A DNA stretch of 14,409 bases, taken from contig NZ_CALIMW010000287.1 of assembly GCF_938045405.1 (NCBI RefSeq), positions 1-14,409 of the forward strand. Reading direction: 5' to 3'. Both the position numbers and the translations under genes were made by a program. The DNA is from an uncultured Campylobacter sp. GTDB taxonomy: Bacteria > Campylobacterota > Campylobacteria > Campylobacterales > Campylobacteraceae. This document shows, in pieces, positions 6,314-12,929 of the stretch (positions within the stretch are counted from its first letter, which is position 1; the number at the start of each line of letters is the position of its first letter). The notes under the pieces are model-generated. The model made no database searches. It was not told the DNA's origin and saw nothing but the letters and a program-made list of their open reading frames with translations.

Positions 6314-6952
6314 TTAATCGTTTTGATTTTTTTGCAGATAGCGATAAACGCTGGGTTCCGAAATACCTAGGTATTTCGCCACTTTGGGGATTGAGCCTTT
6401 GACGTTGAAAATCCCGTTTTCAAAAAGCTTTTTTATGCACTCCGCCCTGTTTTTCGGCCTCGGATCGCCCGCGTCCAGATTGTGCCTTTTTAATATATCT
6501 TCTATGATCTCCTCTATATTTTTGCTGAGCTGCTCTATCGCGTCTTGGGCGCTAGTTTTGGCGTCTGGCGCGGTTAAATTTGTAAGCCTTAAAAGCTCGT
6601 TTGAGAGCTTTTCAAATTTACTCCCGTCGTAGTTTATGCACAGCATCCCTTCTATGTTTTGCCCGTTTTTTATGAAAAAGGTCGAGCCGTTGATCTTTAA
6701 ATTTGAACTGGTTTTTGCCTTATAATTGGTTATATAGTCGCATTCGAGGTATTTTTTTGACTGCATAAGCTCCAGAGCGAAGCCCGTGAGTGGAGAGTTG
6801 ACGCTGCGGCCGCTGATATGAGAATTTTCGATCGCGACGACGCTTGAACGTTTTTGATTTATATCGTGTAGGACTATTTCGTAGTTTTGCCCGAGCACCT
6901 CGCCCAAAAATTTTACTAATTTCTCATACCGTTTTTTCAGATCTTCGGTCAT
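6314..6952 (-). CDS. YheO/DauR-type transcriptional regulator (PAS-like sensor plus HTH)
   Basis: 212 residues from the ATG. The N-terminal half is a YheO-type PAS-like domain (Y-E-I-V-L-H-D near 24-30, H-I-S-G-R and P-L-T-G soon after), and the C-terminal 60 residues form the matching HTH domain, with R-A-E-C-I-K-K-L-F leading into the helix-turn-helix I-P-K-V-A-K-Y-L-G-I-S-E-P-S-V-Y-R-Y. The best studied relative, DauR, represses D-arginine catabolism; YheO-type regulators are otherwise poorly described. A GTG at 6961 could also start the frame, but it overlaps the G-rich ribosome binding site, while ATG 6952 lies 8 bases after AAAAGGGGG, so I use 6952. It stands at the head of the ridA-to-mmgE cluster on the same strand and probably senses its substrate. 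Base composition is closer to the housekeeping genes (30/60 GC in one sampled line). Confidence 0.85.
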   Translation of the reverse strand: MTEDLKKRYEKLVKFLGEVLGQNYEIVLHDINQKRSSVVAIENSHISGRSVNSPLTGFALELMQSKKYLECDYITNYKAKTSSNLKINGSTFFIKNGQNIEGMLCINYDGSKFEKLSNELLRLTNLTAPDAKTSAQDAIEQLSKNIEEIIEDILKRHNLDAGDPRPKNRAECIKKLFENGIFNVKGSIPKVAKYLGISEPSVYRYLQKNQND

Positions 6953-6960
6953 GTTAAACA

Positions 6961-6969
6961 CCCCCTTTT
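6961..6969 (-). promoter_or_regulatory. Ribosome binding site that decides the regulator start
   Basis: The minus strand reads AAAAGGGGG and ends 8 bases before ATG 6952. The last G is also the first base of the alternative GTG start at 6961, which would leave no spacing for that start. Confidence 0.6.
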
Positions 6970-7013
6970 CAAATGTTACAATGACAAACGAGCGATGCGC
7001 GGGTCATTTTTGA

Positions 7014-7019
7014 ATAATA
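7014..7019 (-). promoter_or_regulatory. Possible -10 element for the regulator gene
   Basis: The 124-base gap between pgsA and the regulator contains TATTAT on the minus strand in an AT-rich setting (AAATTTATTATTC), giving a leader of about 55 bases. There is no clear -35 box. A 27-codon minus-strand frame crosses the same stretch but has no ribosome binding site or recognisable content. Read-through from pgsA is an alternative. Confidence 0.25.
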
Positions 7020-7085
7020 AATTTAAAATTTCGACACGAGCCATGCCGAAAATAATCATAACGGCGGTAAGATGCCCGATCCCGC

Positions 7086-7634
7086 TTAATGCTTTACTCG
7101 CGCGTATGCTACGATATATTCAAGACCCGAATATAGCGTCAGTGCGACCGCGATCCAGAGTAGGGCGCTTGCATAAGGCCACTGCATCGTTAGCCAGCCG
7201 ATAGCGATCATCTGAAAGACCGTCTTTACCTTGCCCGCCATCGACGCGGCGACCTCTATGCCGTCGCCCGCCATCGCTACGCGAAGACCCGTGATGAAAA
7301 ACTCGCGGATTAGGATTAAGTAGATCGCCCACGGACTGGCGCGCCCGATAAACATAAGCCCCAAAAAGCCCGCAAGCGTCAGCATCTTATCGGCGAGCGG
7401 ATCGATGATGGCGCCTAGTTTGGTCTTCTGGTTCCAAGAGCGCGCGATGTATCCGTCGAAAAAGTCCGTGACGGAGGCGATTACGAAGACTAGCGCGGCG
7501 AAATAATCGATCCAGCTGACGTGCACCGAGCCCACCATGCCGCCGTTCGCATGGCCAGCTAGTAAGATCAGCCAGAAAAACAGCGGCGCCAGCGCAACGC
7601 GAAAGCTCGCTAAAATATTGGGTAAATTTAGCAT
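7086..7634 (-). CDS. pgsA: CDP-diacylglycerol--glycerol-3-phosphate 3-phosphatidyltransferase
   Basis: 182 residues with the complete CDP-alcohol phosphotransferase signature: Asp57, Asp60-Gly61, Ala64-Arg65, Gly74, Asp78 and Asp82, with the usual spacing (D-G-x2-A-R-x8-G-x3-D-x3-D). Several hydrophobic helices surround the site, and the N-terminus N-L-P-N-I-L-A-S-F-R is typical of PgsA. The enzyme makes phosphatidylglycerol phosphate, the committed step to phosphatidylglycerol and cardiolipin, in the inner membrane. Its ATG shares one base with the stop codon of the preceding reductase gene (TAATG), so the two are probably translationally coupled. It is the last gene of the pyrD operon; H. 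pylori has pgsA close to the same neighbours. Confidence 0.95.
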   Translation of the reverse strand: MLNLPNILASFRVALAPLFFWLILLAGHANGGMVGSVHVSWIDYFAALVFVIASVTDFFDGYIARSWNQKTKLGAIIDPLADKMLTLAGFLGLMFIGRASPWAIYLILIREFFITGLRVAMAGDGIEVAASMAGKVKTVFQMIAIGWLTMQWPYASALLWIAVALTLYSGLEYIVAYARVKH

Positions 7635-8413
7635 TATTTAAAGGTCGTTCCGCCGTCGACGATGAAGGTGTGCCCCGTCACCCAGCTAGCCTTGCTCGAG
7701 CATAGAAATAAACATGCTCCCGCCAGATCCTCCGGCTGTCCCATGCGTCCTAGCGGGCTAAGCTCGGCGGTTTTATCGCGTACCTCTTCGTAGTTCGTAA
7801 AGGCCCGCAGCGCGTCCGTCTCGATCGGCCCGCCGCTAACGACGTTTACGCGGATGTTTTTCTCTCCTAGCTCAGTCGCGGCGTAGCGCGCCATCGCTTC
7901 GACGGCGGCTTTTGCAGTGCCGTGTCCCGCGTAGTTTTCGATATAGACTAAATTTCCCGTGGAGCTAAGCGAGATGATCGAGCCGCCGCCTACCGCTTCC
8001 ATGCGTTTTGCGGCTTCTTGCGCGCCCACGACGAAGGCATTTACGGTCGCGGTAAAGATATTGTTGATACCGCGCGGCTTTAGCCTCATAAATTTAGTGT
8101 ATCCGCCCGCGACCGCGCGACCCGAGATGATGGCGTTTGAGATGAAAAAATCCACTCGCGCAAAATCCTCGTCGATCTTGGCAAAGAGCTCCTTGTAGGT
8201 CTCGGGCTCTAAGATATTGAGCGCATAAGCGCGCGCCTTGATGCCGTAAGTCTTCTCAAGCTCGGCTGCTTGCGAAGTCGCCAGCTCCTCGTTGGAATTA
8301 TACGTAAAAGCGATATTTGCCCCCGCAGCTGCGAATTCCAAAACTATCGCCCTGCCTATGCCTCTCGTGCCGCCGCTGATAACTAGCGTTTTTCCTTTAA
8401 ATTCGTTCGTCAA
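7634..8413 (-). CDS. SDR-family reductase, FabL-like enoyl-ACP reductase
   Basis: 259 residues with a classical Rossmann start (G-G-T-R-G-I-G at 14-20), S-N-A at 92-94, and a catalytic pair Tyr161/Lys168 separated by six residues. Classical SDRs have Y-x3-K; Y-x6-K is the enoyl-ACP reductase arrangement, and the segment around it (I-E-N-Y, then S/T-A-K-A-A-V-E-A) resembles Bacillus FabL from memory, as does V-S-G-G-P-I-E-T-D-A-L at 192-202. The likely role is the last reduction of the fatty-acid elongation cycle, which agrees with the phospholipid gene pgsA next to it. The H. pylori counterpart was annotated as 7-alpha-hydroxysteroid dehydrogenase. The start is TTG at 8413, directly after the dapA stop codon and 7-8 bases from AAAGGA. 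An NAD(P)-linked alcohol dehydrogenase role cannot be excluded. Confidence 0.85.
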   Translation of the reverse strand: MTNEFKGKTLVISGGTRGIGRAIVLEFAAAGANIAFTYNSNEELATSQAAELEKTYGIKARAYALNILEPETYKELFAKIDEDFARVDFFISNAIISGRAVAGGYTKFMRLKPRGINNIFTATVNAFVVGAQEAAKRMEAVGGGSIISLSSTGNLVYIENYAGHGTAKAAVEAMARYAATELGEKNIRVNVVSGGPIETDALRAFTNYEEVRDKTAELSPLGRMGQPEDLAGACLFLCSSKASWVTGHTFIVDGGTTFK

Positions 8414-9310
8414 TTAAAATCCTTTGATAGTGTATTGTTTCATTACGTTTTCTATTTTTTTGAGATTTTCCGCGCTCGGCTCGCAAAGCGGCAAGCGGTA
8501 CTCCAAACTCGGCGCGAGGCCCGCGATATACATCGCCGCCTTGATCGGGATCGGATTGCTCTCGCAGAATAAAATTTTATTGATCGCGTAGAGATCGTCG
8601 TTGATCTGCTTGGCTTTTAAAAACTCATTTTGCAACGCAAATTTCGTTAGCTTTGCCGTGTAATCGGGCAGTAAATTTGCGGTGACGGAGATCACGCCCT
8701 TGCCGCCGTTACTTAGGATCGGATAGTTGATCGCATCCTCGCCGCTAAGCACGCTAAGGCGCGGCTCGTGCGCTAGCAGATCTACGCATTTATCGATGCT
8801 GCCGCTGGCTTCTTTGACGCCGTAGATGTTCTCGCAGTCGTTAAAAAGCTTGATGATCGTATCTGCGGCTATGTCGCAGCCGGTGCGACCGGGGACATTG
8901 TAGAGCAGTACCGGCAGATCTACCGAGCTAGCGATCGCCTTGTAGTGCAGATAGAGTCCCTTTTGGGTGGGTTTGTTGTAGTAGGGCGCTACGGATAAAA
9001 TTCCGTCCGCGCCGTGAGCTTGCGCAAACTGCGCTAGCCCGATCGCTTCGTGAGTTGCGTTGCTGCCCGCGCCCGCTAGCACCTTGACGTCCGTGCCCTT
9101 GCACGCATCTACGGCGATCTCGATACAGACGCGGTGCTCGTCGTGCGTCAGCGTCGCGCTCTCGCCCGTGGTGCCTACGGGCACGACCGCGCTTATGCCG
9201 TTTGCGATCTGTCTTTTGATGAGCTTAGCGTAGGTCTGCTCGTCCAGTTTGCCCTCTTTAAAAGGCGTGATCAGCGCCGTCATAGAGCCGATTATGACAT
9301 TTTTATTCAT
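8414..9310 (-). CDS. dapA: 4-hydroxy-tetrahydrodipicolinate synthase
   Basis: 298 residues, normal DapA length. The Schiff-base Lys166 is in Y-G-V-K-E-A-S-G. The proton-relay residues are present: Thr48 in V-G-T-T-G-E-S, Tyr111 in A-P-Y-Y-N-K-P and Tyr137 in Y-N-V-P-G-R-T, together with Arg142, which binds the substrate carboxylate. It condenses pyruvate and aspartate semialdehyde, the first committed step to diaminopimelate and lysine. The gene overlaps the protease gene by 8 bases and has an AAAGGA site ending about 6 bases before ATG 9310. It belongs to the conserved pyrD-protease-dapA-reductase block of Campylobacter and Helicobacter. Confidence 0.97.
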   Translation of the reverse strand: MNKNVIIGSMTALITPFKEGKLDEQTYAKLIKRQIANGISAVVPVGTTGESATLTHDEHRVCIEIAVDACKGTDVKVLAGAGSNATHEAIGLAQFAQAHGADGILSVAPYYNKPTQKGLYLHYKAIASSVDLPVLLYNVPGRTGCDIAADTIIKLFNDCENIYGVKEASGSIDKCVDLLAHEPRLSVLSGEDAINYPILSNGGKGVISVTANLLPDYTAKLTKFALQNEFLKAKQINDDLYAINKILFCESNPIPIKAAMYIAGLAPSLEYRLPLCEPSAENLKKIENVMKQYTIKGF

Positions 9311-10556
9311 CGTTTTCCTTTCGTAAGATAATGCTCGTGGAGCTTTTAAGGCTTAGATAGGTTTTCATCGCTTTTTTAACCGCGTTTTTATCTAGACTTT
9401 TGATCTCGCGCTCCAGCCTAAATAGCGCGTCCAGATCACCGCGGACGATGTAGCTGCCGTACATCTGCGCTACTTTGCTAGCGCTGTCGAGAGAGTAGAT
9501 CAGATCGCTACTTAGGGTATTTTTGATCTTTAGCATATCATCGTCGCTTATTTTAGCTTTTTTAGCTTTTTCGATCAGCGCTAAAATTTCATCCCTCAGC
9601 GTCTCGCCGCTTATGCCCTGGTTGCAGACGGCAAAGACTATAAATAAATTCTCGTCCTTGGCGCTCATATCGTAGATGTTGATCTGATTGGCGAGTTTTT
9701 TCTCATCGACTAGCACGCGCTGTAAAAGCGAGCTCTTGCCGCCGCTAAGATATATATCCATCGCTTTGATCGCCGCGGCGTCAGGGTGGTTAAACGGCGG
9801 AATTTTAAAAGCGACCGCCACGATCTGCGCCTCGCTGTTTTTGTAAATAACGCTAAGCTTCTCGCCGTCTTGCGCAGGCTCGGTGCAGTGAAGGCGCGGA
9901 ATTTCGCTCTTGTTTTTTACCGGCGCGAAGTATTTTTTAGCCGCATCAAACGCCGCCTTTTCGCCGATGTCGCCGGTGATCAGCAGCACGGCGTTTTGCG
10001 GCTGATAAAATTTAGCGTGAAATTCTTTGATATCTTTGATACTCCAGTTTTCGATGTCCTTGCGAAAGCCGATCGGCGTCCAGTGGTACGGGTGGTACAA
10101 AAACGCGGCGTTGTAGAGCCTGAAAAATAGGTATCCGAACGGATCGTTATCGGTGCGCCACAGCCGCTCCTCGAGCACGACCTTGCGCTCGGGCTGAAAT
10201 TCTTTGTCTTTGAGGCTTAAGTTTTGCATTATGTCGGCGTAAAGATCCAAGCAGACCTCTAAATTTGCGCTCGCGCACTTGATGAAATAGTGCGTGTAAT
10301 CAAAGCCCGTGCTTGCGTTATTTACGCCGCCAAAACCCTTTACGATCGCGTCGAACTCGCCCGCCTTGCGATTTTTCGTGGATTTAAAATTTAGATGCTC
10401 CAGCATGTGCGCGATGCCGCTTTTGCCCATCGTCTCGTCGCGCGAGCCGACGTTGTAAAACACGTCCACGCTGATGACGCCGCTGCCTTTATTCATCGGG
10501 ATGTGATAAATTTGAAGCCCGTTTTGCAGCGTGATTTTCTTAAATTTAGGAAACAT
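9303..10556 (-). CDS. M16 family zinc metallopeptidase (PqqL/processing-peptidase-like)
   Basis: 417 residues. The inverted zinc motif H-M-L-E-H is at 50-54, and the third metal-ligand glutamate falls in the V-V-L-E-E-R segment at 126-131, about 75 residues later, as in active M16 proteins. The N-terminal half carries the catalytic fold; the C-terminal half, with a G-G-K-S-S-L-L-Q-R segment near 280, is the second inactive-type domain. There is no signal peptide, so a cytoplasmic location is likely. Substrates of these bacterial single-chain M16 peptidases are largely unknown. The start shares one base with the pyrD stop (TAATG), and the C. jejuni and H. pylori homologues sit in the same place with almost the same length. 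Confidence 0.93.
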   Translation of the reverse strand: MFPKFKKITLQNGLQIYHIPMNKGSGVISVDVFYNVGSRDETMGKSGIAHMLEHLNFKSTKNRKAGEFDAIVKGFGGVNNASTGFDYTHYFIKCASANLEVCLDLYADIMQNLSLKDKEFQPERKVVLEERLWRTDNDPFGYLFFRLYNAAFLYHPYHWTPIGFRKDIENWSIKDIKEFHAKFYQPQNAVLLITGDIGEKAAFDAAKKYFAPVKNKSEIPRLHCTEPAQDGEKLSVIYKNSEAQIVAVAFKIPPFNHPDAAAIKAMDIYLSGGKSSLLQRVLVDEKKLANQINIYDMSAKDENLFIVFAVCNQGISGETLRDEILALIEKAKKAKISDDDMLKIKNTLSSDLIYSLDSASKVAQMYGSYIVRGDLDALFRLEREIKSLDKNAVKKAMKTYLSLKSSTSIILRKENDE

Positions 10557-12571
10557 TAATCTTTTTTCGCCTTTCGTTTTTTGCTTGAGTTTTGCTCTGC
10601 GTCTTGGGCGCCGCTCGCTTCTTTGGCCTCTTTAAGCTCTTTGGTCTCTTTAGCCTCGGCATTTTTAGTTTTGGCACTGCTTTGCTTTACGTTTTTGACC
10701 TTAGAACTTTTGCTTTCTGCACTATTTTTCGGCGCGGTTTTTGTTTTGACGGTTTTGCTTGCCGTGTCGCCTTGCTTTGTCCTTTTAGCCTCTAAATTTT
10801 CGCTTTTTGCATCGCTTTTCGAGAGATTTTTTGCTTCAGTGTCCTTCTGCTGCGCAGTATTCTGGACGGTATTCTTCTGAGAAGCGTCATTATCCTTTGC
10901 AGTATCTTTTTGTGCGGCGTCTTTTTGCTTAGCGTCCTTGGAAATTTTACCGCGTTTGGAACCTGCGCCACTTTTTAAAATTTGGCTTCGCTTTTGATCC
11001 GCATCGCTTTTGGAGGTAGTTTTTGAAATTTTATCCTGCTTATGATCCACGCTGCCTTGCTTTGCGTTTTTAGCCTCTAAATTCTCGCTCTCTGCGCCGT
11101 TGCGCTTTGTGTTTTTAACCTCGGAATTTTCGCTTTTTGTGCCGCTTTGTTCGGCCGAGCTTTGATCCGTCGCGGTATCTGCGCTTACCAAGGTGCTTAA
11201 ATTTGCCGAAGTGCTAGAATTTTCGTCCGATTCAGAGATTGAGTTTGTTTGATCGGTTGGAATTTCATCTGTTTGAACGGCGGGAATTTCATCAGCTTGG
11301 GCGCTCGATATCTCGCTTTTGCCGTCGTTTGAAATTCCATCCGTTTCCTTACTTTCGGGTGCACTTGAAATTTCATCCGTCTCCTCGCCTTTGGCCGCGT
11401 TTAAAATTTCGTTTGGTTTAGCGCCAGCTCCTTTATTTTCGCAAGCGCGCAAATCCACGCCGTTGTCGCGATTTTTGGCTTGATCGCCTCTGGCGCCGTA
11501 TCCTTCGCCTGCGCGATCTTTTAAATTCGCCCCAACCGCCTCGCTTATGTTATTGAAACCGTCTGCGCGCAAAAGCCCAGCTAGCCCCTCGTTGATCGAT
11601 TTTGCGACGAACGGGCCTTTGAAGATAAAGGCGGTAAAAATTTGAACCAGGCTCGCGCCCGATTTGATGCGCTCGTAGGCCTCCTGCGCGCTGTCTATGC
11701 CGCCGCAGCTGATTAGGATAGTGCGGCCGAAGAGCTCGCGAGCGACCTGCGCGAAAAGCTCGCGCGATTTTTCGGTGATCAGTCTGCCGCTTAGGCCGCC
11801 AAAATCCCTAGCATTGGGACTTAGCGAATAATCAACGCTGGTGTTGTTTATGATAATGCCGCTTGCGCCGTTTTGCATCGCGCACTCGCACAGCGCGATC
11901 GCCTGAGCCGCGCTCATATCGGGCGCCAGCTTTAAGACGAGCGGCTTATTTGTGATCTTTTTCATCGCTCCGATCAGCTCGCTTATGAAGCTGTTTTCTT
12001 GCAAAGCGCGCAGATTCGGGGTGTTCGGCGAGCTTACGTTGATGATGAAAAAATCGCACAGCCCGTTAAATTTACGACCTAAGGCTTCATAATCGCTCAG
12101 CGCATCCTCGTTCGGGGTAGCCTTATTTTTGCCGATATTTGCGGCGATCGGGATTTTAAAAGGATAAATTTTTAGCACGCGATGCTCGATAACATCGGCG
12201 CCTTCGTTGTTAAAGCCCATCGCGTTTTGAATGCTCTGCTCGCTAACGAGGCGAAAAAGTCGCGGCTTTTCGTTGCCGCTTTGAGGTCGCGGCGTAAAGG
12301 TGCCAAAATCGATGTGTCCGAAGCCAAGAGCCGCCAGAGGCGCGATCATTGTGGCGTTTTTGTCGAATCCGCCCGCGATACCTACGGGATTATCGAAGCT
12401 GAGATTCCATATATTTTGAGTTAAAATTTCATCTTTATAAACGCCGAATTTTGCCAAAGCTTCAAGTCCGCCCGGAGTCGCATAGAGCGCGCGAAGTCCG
12501 AATTCTGCGATCTTGTGAGCGGTTTCTGGATCGAATAGAAAAAAGATTTTTTTCAAGGTATCGTAATTCAT
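10556..12571 (-). CDS. pyrD: Dihydroorotate dehydrogenase (class 2) with a 320-residue repetitive C-terminal tail
   Basis: 671 residues against roughly 335-355 in relatives. Residues 1-348 are a complete class 2 dihydroorotate dehydrogenase: N-terminal membrane-association helices (1-45), N-P-V-G-I-A-G-G-F-D-K-N (61-72), N-A-M-G-F-N-N (116-122), the catalytic serine in N-V-S-S-P-N-T-P (Ser181), K-L-A-P-D (214-218) and the FMN phosphate site S-C-G-G-I (288-292). It oxidises dihydroorotate with quinone in pyrimidine synthesis. The domain ends naturally near I-S-E-A-V-G (342-347). Beyond it comes an in-frame low-complexity tail: an acidic Ser/Thr/Gln-rich block (about 395-475) and a Lys/Ala/Ser-rich basic block (476-671, ending in K-K-R-K-A-K-K-D). 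ATG 12571 has GAGGAA upstream. The tail runs to the start of the protease gene and keeps the TAATG overlap. Its function is unknown. Confidence 0.93.
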   Translation of the reverse strand: MNYDTLKKIFFLFDPETAHKIAEFGLRALYATPGGLEALAKFGVYKDEILTQNIWNLSFDNPVGIAGGFDKNATMIAPLAALGFGHIDFGTFTPRPQSGNEKPRLFRLVSEQSIQNAMGFNNEGADVIEHRVLKIYPFKIPIAANIGKNKATPNEDALSDYEALGRKFNGLCDFFIINVSSPNTPNLRALQENSFISELIGAMKKITNKPLVLKLAPDMSAAQAIALCECAMQNGASGIIINNTSVDYSLSPNARDFGGLSGRLITEKSRELFAQVARELFGRTILISCGGIDSAQEAYERIKSGASLVQIFTAFIFKGPFVAKSINEGLAGLLRADGFNNISEAVGANLKDRAGEGYGARGDQAKNRDNGVDLRACENKGAGAKPNEILNAAKGEETDEISSAPESKETDGISNDGKSEISSAQADEIPAVQTDEIPTDQTNSISESDENSSTSANLSTLVSADTATDQSSAEQSGTKSENSEVKNTKRNGAESENLEAKNAKQGSVDHKQDKISKTTSKSDADQKRSQILKSGAGSKRGKISKDAKQKDAAQKDTAKDNDASQKNTVQNTAQQKDTEAKNLSKSDAKSENLEAKRTKQGDTASKTVKTKTAPKNSAESKSSKVKNVKQSSAKTKNAEAKETKELKEAKEASGAQDAEQNSSKKRKAKKD
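10559..11530 (-). repeat. Low-complexity, repeat-rich tail-coding region of pyrD
   Basis: This in-frame region of about 970 bases encodes PyrD residues 348-671. Two repeat families are visible. In 11231-11380 short units of the form T-D-E-I-P/S recur about every 8-10 residues, seen as repeated GAAATTTCATC words on the plus strand. In 10650-11146 a module of about 14 residues of the type S-E-N-L-E-A-K-N-A-K-Q-G recurs: tandem copies at 11054-11137, a close copy around 10771-10815 and a more diverged one near 10669-10711. Such modules can expand or contract by slippage or recombination, so length may vary between strains. Confidence 0.75.
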
Positions 12572-12615
12572 AATTTTTCCTCAAATTTTGCGTAATGGTA
12601 GCTAAAATTTAATTA

Positions 12616-12621
12616 AATATA
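12616..12621 (-). promoter_or_regulatory. Candidate -10 element of the pyrD operon
   Basis: The minus strand reads TATATT within an AT-rich tract. It would place the transcription start near 12609 with a leader of about 38 bases before ATG 12571 and its GAGGAA site. No clear -35 box is present, as is usual for Campylobacter promoters. Confidence 0.38.
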
Positions 12622-12694
12622 GATAAGAATTTCGCGCCGTATTTGCAATCTGCGGCGGTAAAATTTAGTTCCGAAATTATGCGCTTGGAAGAGG

Positions 12695-12741
12695 CTGCGT
12701 AAAATTTTTATGGCTCGCCGCGTCGATCTGAATTTACGCAG
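12695..12741. repeat. Inverted repeat with 9-bp arms
   Basis: CTGCGTAAA (12695-12703) and TTTACGCAG (12733-12741) are exact reverse complements with a 29-base spacer that itself contains a GGC-TC-GCC mini-palindrome. It lies upstream of the candidate pyrD promoter, so it is either part of an unrecognised transcript or a protein-binding region. No T tract follows on either strand. Confidence 0.4.
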
Positions 12742-12882
12742 AAGCTCAAAGATGCGCGCCGTAAATTTTATAAATTTAGCCCGCCCGGGTACGTGCCGAA
12801 ACGCGCGGTGCCCGTGGCACGGCTCGCGGTGGCTGGCATCGTACGCGATTTTATCCTGCGCCAATATGCGCTCAATCCCGCT

Positions 12883-12910
12883 GACGCTAAATTTTAAAAT
12901 TTAAAGCGTC
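12883..12910. terminator. Palindrome just after the AtpI-like gene, possible terminator
   Basis: GACGCT (12883-12888) pairs with AGCGTC (12905-12910), and the sequence between them is the self-complementary AAATTTTAAAATTT plus a two-base AA bulge, so about 13 pairs can form. It starts 20 bases after the stop codon of the membrane protein gene on the minus strand. No T tract follows the arm, so if it terminates transcription it may rely on the stem or protect the 3' end. Confidence 0.4.
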
Positions 12911-12929
12911 TTACTCGCGCTGTTTGAGT

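Larger units (their letters stand above)
12572..12929. other. 358-bp intergenic region upstream of pyrD
   Basis: No supported gene. An 83-codon minus-strand frame (12613-12864) is Arg-rich, has no clear ribosome binding site and no recognisable motif. The region holds a pyrD promoter candidate near 12616, an inverted repeat with 9-bp arms (12695-12741), a small GC-rich hairpin (GTGCC at 12808-12812 pairing with GGCAC at 12816-12820) and a long palindrome at 12883-12910. It is large for this compact neighbourhood and may hide a small RNA or a decayed gene. Confidence 0.5.

Noticed and set aside
6984..7064. 27-codon minus-strand frame in the pgsA-regulator gap
   Set aside because: Starts without a ribosome binding site and overlaps the likely regulator promoter; too short to support.
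10559..11530. CRISPR-like array in the repeated pyrD tail region
   Set aside because: The repeats are imperfect, coding, in frame and not separated by unique equal-length spacers.
10556..12571. PyrD tail as a separate downstream gene or frameshift product
   Set aside because: The frame is continuous from the catalytic domain, no internal start with a ribosome binding site is evident at the boundary, and the stop overlaps the next start in the manner of the rest of the operon.
12613..12864. Minus-strand 83-codon frame upstream of pyrD
   Set aside because: Arg-rich random-looking product with no clear ribosome binding site; it overlaps the inverted repeat and the candidate pyrD promoter.
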